A model generated the notes under the pieces. It did no database searches. It had not been told where the DNA came from and saw only the letters and a list, made by a program, of their open reading frames with translations. Source: Pachyseris speciosa (taxonomy: Eukaryota; Cnidaria; Anthozoa; Scleractinia; Pachyseridae). From it: a stretch of DNA of 64,000 nt. Positions within the stretch are counted from its first letter, which is position 1, and every line of letters starts with the position of its first letter. This document shows, in pieces, positions 39,646 through 51,678 of the stretch. The DNA is taken from the NCBI GenBank assembly GCA_016490735.1, contig JAEMWC010000552.1, forward strand, positions 422,501 through 486,500. Direction: 5' to 3'. The position numbers and the translations under genes were made by a program.

Positions 39646-41040
39646 CAGTAAGTAAAATCATGCCAACGACTGCCTATATATGTGCTTATTTTTCGTATTA
39701 GTTTTTAAATGTGTGTATCTGTTGTTGTTTCTGTGTTGTTGTTGTCGTAGCTGCTACAATTTTTTTCATTACCTTTCCTTAGCTAGGGGCTAACTAGAAA
39801 ACTTAAATTTATTTAGCCCCTAGACACCTTTAAATTGTAATAGTTTAGCTTTTCTTTTCCTCCCTTTTTACAGATCTAAATTCCTTTAAAAAAATTGTAA
39901 TGCTAATTGTAAGAAAAAGGTGTAAATAATAAAGATTGTTGTTGCATGTTGTTGCATGTTGTTGGTATTAAAGCGTTACATGCAAACTAAGCGTCGCTTA
40001 TTAAAACTAGTGCTGTGTATTCAAACAATAACAAAGGCAACAAAGAAACATGCAGCCAAATGTAATCTGCTACAAATTGGATCTTCCATGTGCTTCAGCT
40101 TCAACGCGTTGGGTTAAAGCCATTTTGCTCACCACCCAGTCACAGCTCTTCTGCAACGTGTCAAGTGTTTTAAAATCTAGCTTTGTCTAGGCTGTTTGAC
40201 TAATCCAGCTGAAGAATAATTTCTGAATTAACAGTTTGTTTATGCAGGCATGACCATCAAGTGTGTTGTGCAATTAAACAACGTCAGTGGCTTCATGCAC
40301 TGTGCTTGCCGATGAATAGTCCTCTTAATTATTCTCTTTTCGGAGGGAATAATGTTCCTTTGGTTGAAAACAGGGGCCTATGATGGGCTCCTGTTGAAGA
40401 TAATTATCTTGTGAGATAGGACACTGATAATTTCTATTTGGGAATAAGAAATGTTCTTTTGGATGCAAATAATTCGCTTTTGGGAACATGAAATGTCCTT
40501 TTGGGTAATCTTCCTGAAACATGATGATGCTAATGTATGAACTTTTTAATATGAAATTGACGCCATCTTGCATTTAGAAAAGAAGTTAAGTTAGAATTAT
40601 AAGAAGTTGTTGTTTCAATCACCTACATGGTGATTAGGAAAAGTAAACACCCACCTGTAAGAATAAATTTGACTATGGGTTCTGGCTTATCAAGTTCTTA
40701 CCGTATTTACAGCCTGCATAGTGAGAAGTCAGTCTGAAAATGTTCTTAAAATGCTCTTAAAATCTGGTTTAGAAATGATACTATCCATTATACATTACAT
40801 TACCAGATACTACATTATACATTACCAGATACTACAAAAGACAAACGAGAGATTTCCAGATGAGGAGGAACGTGGCTTTAATAATTTTGTCCGAGAAAAA
40901 GGGAACAGGCATTAAAGAAATATTCGTTTTTATGGGGGCAGTTACACTTAACCTTGGCCCTTACAAAGACTTAATCGTGCGTCAAAACTAAATAATATTT
41001 GCATATGTGGTTGTAATGTGATACGCGATAGGTTTGTAAT
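39646..41040. other. Noncoding DNA, no supported gene
   Basis: Contains a short duplicated ATTATACATTACCAGATACTAC-like word near 40790-40838 and GTTGTT-rich tracts near 39720 and 39940. Confidence 0.4.
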
Positions 41041-41049
41041 TTATTATCC

Positions 41050-42540
41050 GGAATTTTCCGTTAAATCTAGTCGTAAACGAAGTGGTCGTGGATCCAACAT
41101 GTTGAATGCCACATTTTTTAAAGGTAACAAGATAGACTACAGTTTAGGACATAGTTCATGTTAATTTCCTTTCCAGTGGTGTTGCTAGGAAAAACCCTTC
41201 CTTCACAAAGAAAATTACAAATCTGGCAACGATCATCATTACATTTCAGTGTTCTTTTTACTTCATCTTTGGTCCCACTCCTAAAACGGGCACGAACCAA
41301 ATAGTCTGAAAGACACTTAAGGTTCCTAAAGGTGACCATTGGCTCTTCGGCTATGGCATTTTGGCATCCATTTGACAAGTGGAGAACAGGATGCAACTTT
41401 CTCAACAAGCCTCCGATATTAGGAAGACCAGGATGGTAAGTCGCGGTGAAAGGAATCCGAATGTTTTCTTTCTTTGGTTTATCCCTCAGAACTTCATTTC
41501 TAGTCGTCCTTCTCGCCCTATCCACTTGTTGTTGAACAAAGTTCTTCTTATACCCACTTTCTACCAGAAACACACAAGTCTTCAACGATTCTCTCAAAGA
41601 AAGTCTCCTTAAAACAAATCCGTTTCAAACGTAGTGCTTGGGCATAAGGGATCCCTTTCTTATAAGAATTCGAGTGACAAGACGCATGAAGATACTGGCC
41701 GGACTATCAGTAGGCTTGATGTAAACATCCGTCTCTAGTTTTCCCTAGTCATTAATCGCTTTAACATCACGGCCAGGAAATCTACTTCTTCGTAGGACCA
41801 TTTTGATGTAAACTTGATTGTTCCATGTGCACTATTCAAGTAGCCAATAAAATCTTTAAGACTTTCTTCCCCCTCTGTCCAAATTATAAAAAATGTCGTC
41901 AATATAACGCCACCAAGCGTGACGTTATATTTCAGCCTGCGAAATTTGTCCATAAAAATATTGGCATAAGATGATACCATACGAGTCCCTATCGCAGTGC
42001 CTAGTTTCTGGACAATATGATTCCCATTAAATTCGAAGTTGTTGGTCTTAAGGATTATTTCCGTTAAATCTACTAAGTCATTCTTAAGATTCCCAGGACT
42101 TTGCTTTCACACAAATTTGAATCCCATGCCAACACTGCTTCTTTCACCGCCTGTAGCCCTTCATCGTGCGGTATGTGGGGGTATAACCCCGCAACATCTA
42201 CTGTACATAATATCGCTCCCTCAAGTAAAGTGTTTGTGTTCATTAGTTTTCTTAAAAAATCATTTGTTTCCCTTATGTAAGAACTGATGGTGGGAACTAA
42301 AGGTCTTAATTGCTAGTCTACAAGCCTTGAAGTTTTCTCTGTAGGTGCGTTACAACCTGATATTACCGGATGTCCTGGGCACCCCCCCTGTCAGGCAACA
42401 GAAAAAACCTTCCCGCTCTTTCATCTCCCGAAGCCAACAAACATCCCTTAGTTTCATCGTAAGTTAATGTTCCCCTTGCGATAAGATTCAAGTATTCTTT
42501 GATTGACGTTCTTTTTGAGATCCCTCGTTGGGTCCTTTGG
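41050..42540 (-). pseudogene. Penelope-like retroelement, main part (RT C-terminus and GIY-YIG), minus strand
   Basis: Minus-strand pieces in order: a CPGHPVISG-type strand near 42350, a GTRMVSSYANIFMDKF RT segment near 41945, the catalytic-region fragment with WTEGEESL near 41870, FTSKWSYEEVDFLAV near 41800, then 41597-41118 with ESGYKKNFVQQQVDRAR and zinc-finger-like CQICNFLCEGRVF. After 41118 the GIY-YIG endonuclease start (HVGSTTTSF) is cut off at about 41060. Several frame breaks are present. It closely resembles the plus-strand copy at 61990-63395. Penelope-like elements use an RT plus GIY-YIG nuclease. Confidence 0.75.
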
Positions 42541-42542
42541 TA

Positions 42543-45500
42543 ATGGCTGATATATGTAAATGTAAGCGACGAGTTAACATGGCTGCCAAAAACCTCTTCG
42601 CTTTTTGTGTTATTTTGTTGCTATTTTTGTCTTTGACTTCGAAATTTGGTAATATCTACCAATTTAGTTGTTCACTTCAATCAAGGAACACAGTATTTTA
42701 TCACAGGAGCTCTTCTGGCAAGAATTTCCGGCAGACGCTGAATGCCTCGAATCGCTCGCTCGTGGTCTGGCATAAGCACAGTATGACCTGTCTATTACTA
42801 CCTCAAGACTTGACCATCGCTATGGATGTCGAATTGAATCCTGGACCTAAACCTTATCGCAGATGCCGGGCCGGTCGTCGAGTGAAAGAAAGACGATCCT
42901 CTAAAAAATATAAAATCGAAACTGTTATTTCACGTCGCCGCGTGCATGGAATGACTGATTTGCATAAAGGTTCCAACTTGAATAATCTTCGTGATCTTAA
43001 ACCTATTCCAAATAGGCCTTTAAAGTACCAACCTCTGGCTCATTTTGCGCTTTGGAACGCAAGATCCATTTCAAGAAATTCCACTTTTATCTACGAGCTG
43101 CTATTGTCGAGAAAGATTGATATTTTGGCAGTGACTGAAACGTGGCTGAAAGGCGACCAGAGAGATGACCATGCAATTGCTGAATTAATGAATACTTTGA
43201 AAGTATATGATATTTATCACGTCCCTCGCCAGGGCAGATCTGGTGGAGGAGTGGCTATTATTGCAAAGAAAGGTTTTGATATTAAGATCCTGGATGATTC
43301 GAGAAGTTTTGATTCTTTTGAATATCTCGACGCGGTTGTGGGTATTGGGAATAAATACATTCGTCTGGTTACCGTGTACCGGCCTTCTCCTCTAAAGAAG
43401 AACAACACATCAACTAGCATGTTCTTCGACGAGTTTTCATCGGTTTTGCAGGAGCTGGTTACTTCGACAAGCCCTCTTCTTATCTGTGGTGACTTTAATA
43501 TACACATGGATGATGGTTTAAATGTTAATACAAATAACTTTAAAGATCTTCTAACTTCAGTCGGTCTGAAGCAGAATGTCTGTAATTCTACTCACAAACG
43601 AGGCCATATACTTGACCTCCTCATCACACGTGTCGATGAAGAGCTGCTTAGTAGTTTGGACATCATTAATAATACATTATCTGACCATGCTGCGATCACG
43701 TGTAAACTTGAAATGCCTCGACCACTACCTTCAAAGAGAGTCCTTACCTTCCGCAAGCTGAGAAACATTGAAATGGATTCCTTTAGATCTGACCTTAAGC
43801 GCCTTCCGATCTATAACCTAAATCTGGACGATCCTGATAAAATCGTGTACCACTACAATGCTGATTATGCGCGGTTACTTTACGACCTCATTCACCGTGG
43901 TTTAATGACAGTCTTAGAAAACTCAAAACTGAGAAGCGCCGACTCGAACGTCAGTGGATGAAGTCTGGCCTGGAAGTTCATAAACAAATATTTATCAAGC
44001 ATATGACTGAGTACTACGCAGTAGTTAAAGCGACCAAGACAGAATACCACAAGAACAAGATTGCTGACGCTGACCAAAACCGTTTGTTTAAAGATATAGA
44101 TAGCTTTTTTCATGTTGAAAAGGCTGTGTCTCTTCCACGTCATGACTGTGACCTGACGCTAGCAAATATGTTTGGTAAATTCTTCCAGGACAAAATTCAA
44201 GACATCCGTAATCAGATAGTCGGTGATTTCACGATCACCGATGCTGATCCAGTGACTGCCTGTATTTTCTCCATGTTTACTGAGGTGTCAGTTAAGTCTG
44301 TCAAGAGTACTATTATGGCATCGAACTCAAAGACCTATCCCTATGGATCCTTTTCCTACAAGTCTACTTAAGGATTGCATAGATTTTCTGGGGCAAACTA
44401 TCACTTATCTAGTAAATGCTTCGTTTTCCTGTGGTGTATTTCCGTCAGCGTTGAAACATGGTCGTGTTACTCCGGTCCTTAAGAAGAATGGACTTGATCC
44501 TGAGGTTTTCAAGAATTATCGGCCAATCACCAATTTACCATTTCTATCCAAAGTTCTAGAAAAATGTGCTTTGTCCCAAATGTATTCTTATCTCCTACAA
44601 AACGACCTATTCCCTGCAACACAATCGGCTTATCGTAAGGACAACAGTACTGAGACAGCCTTACTGCGTATCACCAATGACATTTTGCAAGCCACCGATA
44701 AACACGAAGATACCATCCTTGTTCTACTTGACTTGTCAGCGGCGTTTGACACCATTGATCATGAGGTGTTATTGAATAGGTTAAATCAGAGATTTGGCTT
44801 TAGAGATCTGGCTCTTAATTGGCTTGCTTCGTACCTGGCTGACAGCAAACAATCGGTCCATATAAGATCTGCTGACTCAGTGGATAGTCAGCTGCGTTTT
44901 GGCGTTCCACAAGGATCACTTCTGGGACCTGTCCTGTTCTCCATGTATGTTGCTCCAGTTGAGGATATTGACCTATCTCATGGCCTCCGTCCCATGTTCT
45001 ATGCTGATGATAGTCAGATTTACCTCACAATGGGGCTCAGAAATAGAAATGTATTCATCGGTAAAAGCGAAGATTGTATAAACCACATTATTGGCTGGTA
45101 CTCCAATAACTTCCTGCTCTGCAACTCAGCCAAGACCAAAGCTTTTTAATTTTCTTCAAAGTTTATCAACAATGACCCTATCCCTTCCATAAATATTGGT
45201 GCTAATACCATCAAATTAGAATCTGCCGTATGCGATCTTGGTGTCGTTTTGGATAAACATCTCGACATGTCAAGACAAGTCAATAATATCTGTAAATCGG
45301 CGTCCCTAGCAATACATAATATTGGGAAGATTAGAAATTACTTGATCAATCCACTGCAGAGAAGCTTGTCCACGCTTTTGTAATTGACTTTTGTAACAGC
45401 CTCCTGTTTGGGGTCCCGGAAAAGCAACTTGATAAATTGCAACGTATTCTAAATGCTGCTGCTAGAATTACTACAAAAACTAAAAAATGTCAGCACATAT

Positions 45501-45830
45501 CTTCGGTACTACGTAAGCTGCATTGGCTCCCTGTTACCAAAAGGATTGAATTTAAGATTCTAACCATGACCTACAAAGCACTGACTGGAATGGCTCCATC
45601 CTACATTTGTGATCTTCTACAGGTTCATCGCCCAAATCGAAATCTTCGTTCTGCATCCAGGGGATTGTCATTGGTAGTACCTGCTTATCAGACCCAGGCT
45701 TACGGTGCTCGCTCTTTCTCGGTAGCTGCACCTACTCGCTGGAATTCCTTGCCAGTGGACATTAAAAACGCACAATCTTTGTTTATCTTTAAAAAGAAGC
45801 TCAAAACATTTCTATTAAATTAACTTCACA
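42543..45830 (+). pseudogene. CR1/L2-type LINE with 2A-like motif, endonuclease and reverse transcriptase, decayed
   Basis: The frame from ATG 42543 (or 42579) has a hydrophobic signal-like segment (FAFCVILLLFLSL), then a 2A-like motif, then the endonuclease: LWNARSIS, ILAVTETWL (catalytic Glu), LLICGDFNIH, SDHAAITC. It shifts frame near 43958 and back near 44343. The RT shows NYRPITNLPFLSK, AFDTIDHEVL, FGVPQGSLLGP and the catalytic FYADDSQIY. A stop at 45147-45149 and a frame change near 45430 precede the C-terminal LHWLPVTKRIEFK ... WNSLPVDI region typical of CR1/L2 elements. The copy is inactive as read. Confidence 0.85.
42825..42848 (+). other. 2A-like ribosome-skipping motif in the LINE ORF
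   Basis: Codons for DVELNPGP match the D(V/I)ExNPG|P consensus of 2A peptides. It follows about 85 residues including a hydrophobic leader, placing the skip site between a short N-terminal peptide and the endonuclease-RT polyprotein. Confidence 0.85.
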
Positions 45831-45967
45831 TGCAGTCTTATCACATTATTCTTTTCATTATGTATTCTTATTTCTTATATTTGTAAGTTTATTTGTATAT
45901 TTGTCATATTTTATTTCCTACATTTGTGAAGCGCGCTGAGATTATGTAGCTGCGCTCTAAAAGAATT

Positions 45968-45977
45968 TTATTATTAA

Positions 45978-46008
<31 letters not shown>
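45968..46008. repeat. (ATT)n tail of the LINE
   Basis: An ATT repeat tract follows the LINE 3-prime region (GAAGCGCGCTGAGATTATGTA). It marks the downstream junction with the interrupted Penelope-like element. Confidence 0.75.
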
Positions 46009-46014
46009 TTCTGA

Positions 46015-46260
46015 ATCATTTTATAGGCGCATTGTCTCCTGTAAGTAAGCCTCTTTATCCATAACGACAACTGCAGATCTCTTATCAACTTGTTTGATAA
46101 TTATATCATCATAATTACGAAGATCATGAAGTTCTTGGTGTTCATCTCTCGTGAGATTCCGTTGATACGTCGTTTCAAAATCATGAGATAATATCCCTCT
46201 CAGGAGCGCTTCCACATAAACCTCAATTAATTGTTCCCTGTTTTTGCCTGGGCTCCAGCT
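46015..46260 (-). pseudogene. Penelope-like retroelement, N-terminal piece separated by the LINE insertion
   Basis: A minus-strand frame 46215-46021 reads LTRDEHQELHDLRNYDDIII and then KQVDKRSAVVVMDKEAYLQE, the 'DKxxAVVVMDKxxYxxE' RT motif 1 region of Penelope-like elements. The next part of the protein resumes at about 42540 (DPTRDLKKNVNQ), across the plus-strand LINE. Confidence 0.7.
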
Positions 46261-46975
46261 AGTTTTTTTTCCTAGAAGATAAAAAGACTCGAGAAATCCC
46301 CTCCCACATCATCTTGTTCCGAGTAAAAATATTCTTTCAACTGCACCCGTTTAACATACTCCGCTTTACACGAGCCCGGGTTGGACACCGACCCGGGTGA
46401 GTTCAGCGTCGAATTTTACGTTGACACGAACCCAGATTGGGTGAGGGTTGGGTCGATCTCGGCTGACCCGGGTCAGTTCCCTTTTCGCTCGGTTGAAAGG
46501 GCTGGTAACTACTTGTCAGTGAGGAAAATGGCGGACGAACCATGCAATCATCAGAATCATCAATTTGTGTTACGTTATCCGCCAATTTACCAAGAGAGGG
46601 CTTAAGCAACGACGACGGCGATGGCAACGAGAACGCCACAAAACAATAGGCTTAATGAGCAAAATAATAGCCCTGCACGTGCGTTTTACATTTTGGTGCA
46701 TTTCTTTGCCGTCCTCAGCAAAGCAACAACGTGAAATGACCAAATTTTAAGTTTTGTGGAGAACGTGAGCGTATGATGGTGAGCTCTTCTTTCTTTTTCC
46801 CAACTTCAACGCTGTTTTTGCTAATTTAGCGCCAGGTTAGGTCGCCAAAATATTACAAGTTAAACAAGTTGAAAAAATCGCGAAAGAGTTACAATAACGA
46901 GAAGTTGCCGTCGTCGTTGCTTACGCTCTCTAATGTCATTTGCTTGTGTGCAAGTGTAAGGGTTTTTAATGCTCA
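46261..46975. other. Noncoding DNA, possibly 5-prime flank of a Harbinger element
   Basis: Contains CCCGGGT-type words in both orientations (46374-46475) and short peptide-like starts (ATGGCGGACGAACC at 46529). No clear gene. Confidence 0.4.
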
Positions 46976-48032
46976 TGATCATGCTCCAACAGCAACAGTT
47001 CCAACAGAGCAGCTGCCAAACTTCGTAAGCTAAACAAACGTAGGAAAAACCGACGTGTCTGGATTAGACCTGGCCGCACTGAACAATGGTGGATAAATTT
47101 GTGGACTGGTGTATTAGAGGAACAAGAATGGCATTCAAATCTGAGGATAGATAGGGCCTCCTTTCTGGAAGTTGTTGAGAAAGTTCGGGTCTCTTCTTGA
47201 ACCTGATCCACGAAATTTTCGAGTTGACTTTATGAGTGTAGAGAAAAAAGATGCTATAACATTATATTCCCTGAAAGATCAAGGTTCATATCGGATGACT
47301 TGTAATACTTTTGGCGTTTCATTACCCTGCCTATCGAGAACTGAAAAAGCCGTTTGTGCAAGTATAAATGCTGTATTGGGTCCTGGATACTTTAGATTAC
47401 CTAAAGATGCTAATGAAATGAAGGGAATGATAGGTTGCTTTAAAAATCGGTTTGGGTTTCCTCAAGCATTTGGTTGCTTGGATGGGACACATGCACACAT
47501 ACCAATGAAGCAACCAACTGCAAATAGTCATGATTATTTTTGTCACAAGATGAAGTTCAGTTTAAATGTACAAGCATTTTGTGACTACAGAGGTGTATTC
47601 TTAGACGTGGAAACAATGTGGCCTGGAAGTGTACACGATGCTAGAGTGTATGCTAATTTACAGTTAAACAAACATTTCATAGAGAAAACTCTTCCTATGA
47701 CCTATCGTAGTCTACAGCCTGGCACAGACAGAATTCCTACATTAATATTGGGTGATCCAGCATATCCCCTCTTACCAAATGTTATGAAGGATTATGGAGA
47801 AGATGCATATAACGAAAAGGCAGTCTATAATCAAGTACTAAGGGATGCACGAAACTAGATTGAGTGTGCATTTGGAAGACTGAAAACTAGTTGGCAAATT
47901 CTAAATAGAGCCATGGACATTAAGCTTGAATATGTACCTGCAGTTATAGATACATGTTTTATTCTCCATAATTTTTGTGAACTGAAGGGATGCCACCTTA
48001 AGCTTACCGTGTACCTTCGGGGGTGTATCTAA
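46976..48032 (+). pseudogene. PIF/Harbinger (HARBI1-like, DDE_Tnp_4) transposase, decayed
   Basis: The N-terminal piece ([20 protein letters not shown]) is in one frame up to about 47190. The main piece 47172-47858 is in another: [18 protein letters not shown], first catalytic Asp in [29 protein letters not shown], and the second Asp in [14 protein letters not shown] at 47856-47858 precedes the catalytic Glu in IECAFGRLKTSWQ. The same frame stays open through FILHNFCE to a stop at 48030-48032. The order D-D-E and HNFC match Harbinger transposases. It could mobilise small elements like the one at 37121-37589, but this copy is broken. Confidence 0.8.
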
Positions 48033-50707
48033 TCTAAGGGTTGTAGCGGCTCCCGATTACATCCGAGATACCATAAATCCCATATCAAATTAAAGTTTAT
48101 TGAACTAGCTATTCGAATATTTCATTAATTTTGTGAGAAAGTGAATTACTAAACGCTCCGTCGAGTCTAAACTCAAACGTGTAAATCATCTTTTGAAAGC
48201 TACAACTAAATGTTATTTTGTATTTAGGGAAATTGATATTTTTCTCAAAGTTTGGAACCCAGAAGCTAAAAAACCTGTTGGGGTTTTTCTTTACTCGGCT
48301 GCGTTCAAAGAGCGTTCAAGAGCATTTCAAATTCGCTAGAAAAAAAATACGGAGCGACCGCACGGAAGTGGCTCTCAGCGAAAAACGGTTTCAAATTATC
48401 CAATTCCCCAAAACATTTTTGTTGAAGATAAGTTAAACGAGCGACTGTCCAAATTTGATCGAAATCGAACAAATAACCCTGGAGTGACACCTTTCGCAAG
48501 GCAAAGTGAATAAAAATGCGAAGAAGGTATTCACTTGATCCTTTGTTATTATGCTAATTAATTTGTAGAGACTGTATCGAAATCAAATTTTCGCAGTTTT
48601 ATTCACTTTGCCTTGAGAATAATTATTAATGTACCAAATAAAAACTATGCGATTTCTGTTTTTTTTGTGATTCAACCAGCACTCTTAAGAGGCAGTCCCG
48701 CTAAAAGCGGTCCTCTCGACTTGGCGACCAAAAAAAGTTTTCCTTTATTTTTTGACCATGAAAAGGGTTTGGTACACATGTTTAAAAAATGCTCGAACTG
48801 ATAGCGATCGAAAGTTTAAATTTCATAGATTTTGTCAACCGCGCTATGACTGCAAAAATCTAGCTCACTGAATTCTATTTTGCTACAAGTTACAAGGTGT
48901 ATTCAGTTAGTTCAGAGACAAAATATACAAACTTACAAAAAAATCTTACGCATTCCAGCGTGATTAGAAGACACCCTTCTCTTGAGCCTTAATTTGCATA
49001 TCGAAAACTAACGAAATGAAAGGAAAGAAATCTCAAAAGTTTGGTCTAAATCTTGATAAAAAAAAAAAAACCACATCAGAGCAACGTCTATACTCCAATT
49101 AACTGGTATATTGCTTCAAACCGGCGGGTATCACCTTAGCTTCCACACACCACGAGCTCAAACTTGACGGAAATCCATGTGTTTACATAATTATCGTTAG
49201 TGTCAAAGTAATTTGCATAATTCCAAAAATTGGCGAGATGGTATATTTTTTTTTTTACCGTTCAGATTATTTTACTGGCCTTCTAAACAATGGGTCTTAA
49301 CTTCCTTTGATGAGTTCATGCAATAGAAATCTTGTGTTGTGGTAAAACGTTGCATAAAACGTGATCAGTCGTTATGGCTTGCGAGACCCACAAAATATAA
49401 GTAAACCTTGGCGGTTGGGAGTAGTCTATTGAATAAATTTCGTTAATTCACGTTGTAACCCACGAGATGGAAAAAATTCTAAAGTTCAAGTTTTGCAATT
49501 TGGTAATTGTAGATATTATATGCATCTTGAGGGGACACACAAACATAAAATACAATATGATAATAATTTTGAAATGACCACATGCAAACATACACTCGCG
49601 GCCTGCCCACTGAGAAAATGCCCTGAATTCTTCCAGCAAAAACAAGCGACCCGATTCAATGGCACTACTTTCTGCAAATTTCTTTCCATCATTGATGGTT
49701 TTCATGCGGCTACGGTCTGCAACGTTTCCAAGCTGCAAACTCGACATCGCGGACCGTTATAACCAACAAGAATAAATTCGCCTGCTGTCTTGAGTTACAT
49801 TGAACGTGACTGTGCTAATTGTTTGTTTGTTTTGTTATGGGATGGGAGGGGAGGAAGCAAAATGTGGGAGGGGATGGAAAAAATAAATAAGAAAAAGTTC
49901 TGGTTTTTTTTTTTTTTTCAATACATGTAGAGATAAGTATCTAATCGGTGAATAGCACAAAAAAAGAGAATTTCGTTCAATATTATTTCAGTCGATAATT
50001 ATAGTGAACACTAACATGACGCGACTATACAATTGTGGGGTAGGAGTGGCCTGGAGTGACCGGCAACTACAGATATATGGGCTTTCATTTTATCGGCATA
50101 ATTAGCATTTTTCGCTTTTTCAGATACGGTATTGATTATGCAGTAATTTGTGGACACGAGTCTATTTTTTAGGTAGTACCTAGCCTTTGTCTTTTGCAAC
50201 TCAGTCGATAATATACAATGAAGTGCACTTTATAAGGGCAAATTTTTTTTAGACTTTTCTGCTTGTTTCTATTCCTTACTCCTATTCTGTCATAGAATAG
50301 GTGGATTAAAGATGAAAGTGATCTGCAGACAGCTTGTCGCAGAATACTCTGGATGGAGCAACTGAACCTGTCTTCGGCAGACCGCGCAAAGCCTGCATAG
50401 AAGGGGCTAGAAAAGAAAATGGAACTGGGGAAGCGGTCGCGCGCGCTAGCTCCCTCCCGTCCCGTCGCTCCGTTCCCTCCCGTCGCACTCCGTTCTCTTT
50501 CCTCTCGCTTTTCCTCTCTAGATATACAGCTAGGGGATAATGTCAGATTGCTAAACCTTATTTCTGTCATTTTCGAGCGAATCTCGTTTTCAATCTTCAA
50601 CGAACAAGCAAAAGAATCTTTCAGCTGCACTTGTTATGCTCCTCTCGGGTTCAGACTTCTTGTTTTTGAGCAAAATGTCATAAAAGAGGTAAATTTCCCG
50701 TCCTTCA

Positions 50708-50826
50708 TAGCCTGCGTGACAGGCGTAGAAAGTGGATGGGAAGGAAGGGATAAGAGAGAGGGGAGTAGTCCTCTCCCTCCCTCCCTAACTCCTTTCTACG
50801 AGCTTCTACGCCCGCCACGTAGGCTA
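50708..50826. mobile_element. 119-bp miniature inverted-repeat element
   Basis: TAGCCTGCGTGACAGGCGTA at the left faces TAGCCTACGTGGCGGGCGTA inverted at the right. The middle is purine-rich then pyrimidine-rich (GGGAAGGAAGGG ... CCTCCCTCCC). Confidence 0.6.
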
Positions 50827-50967
50827 CGTCCTTGAGTATCACAGTGAAAATTTCCAGTTCAGAATTGAACGCTCCATTCTAATTGACATCGCGGTCTCCC
50901 CAGTCAGTGCCAGGAAACAGCAGGAACCCCCCTACCCATTCCTCGACCATTATTTTAGTTTCCTTAA

Positions 50968-51678
50968 AGTGCCTGTAACCCTAAATATCTTTTTTCGCTC
51001 AATAAAATCTTTGTATGGAACTGAGGAAACTGCCGGCCGCAAAAATTTATTTAAAACCGCCATTTGTTATGATTTTTTAAAGAGCGGGAAAAAGCCCTTT
51101 TTCAAAACATGACCGAGCCGCAAAATCATTGAAAAGGGTCTGGGAATAGTGGTCTGGGAATTTGTGACGTCATTCCAGGCCATTGATCGCTTTTTTATTC
51201 GGAACTGCTTTGCTTTGGTAGATTTAAGGGGTAATGCCCGCTACCTTGTGGCCTTAATGCCTTTTGAGTGGCTTCAGCTTACTTGATTACATTAATTTGT
51301 GAAGTATCCCTATGCATTCACACACTGCAATTTTAAACCAGTGAGTAAATGACGTCATTTTATCCTGGATCTAGTTCTCCGAGGCCTAATCGGTCAGTTA
51401 TGAAGGTGAGTAATGGCGGACCGTTAAATTAAAAGTTTTACTCAAAGTAAACAGTCTTCTGCTTGAAATTAAAGCTCGAAATTTCGGAGTCGAGTGTTAA
51501 GCAAACACACTTTCGAAATTTGAAGAAAACAGACAAGTGATTTTCTGATCGTAGTAGCACTTTAAAAATTCATAAGAAAATTGGGTTTTAACAAAATTCA
51601 AAACTTTTTGCGGTATTTTTCTCAGTTTCATACAAAGATTTAATTGAGCGAAAAAAGATTTTTGGGGTTATAGGCACT
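50968..51678. mobile_element. 711-bp TTAA-flanked element nested in the 5.66-kb element
   Basis: TTAA at 50964-50967 and 51679-51682 flanks inverted ends beginning AGTGCCTGTAACCC and matching for about 80 bp (CTTTTTTCGCTCAAT, CTTTGTATG). No coding capacity. Confidence 0.8.

Noticed and set aside
49448..49762. Frames repeated in both arms of the 5.66-kb element (also 53228-53506)
   Set aside because: They are preserved only because the two arms are near-identical copies; both strands are open by chance and no domain is visible.
50306..50835. Arg/Ser/Pro-rich frames around 50.3-50.8 kb
   Set aside because: They fall on GC-rich purine/pyrimidine tracts and a small inverted repeat; the frames overlap on both strands and have no domain.
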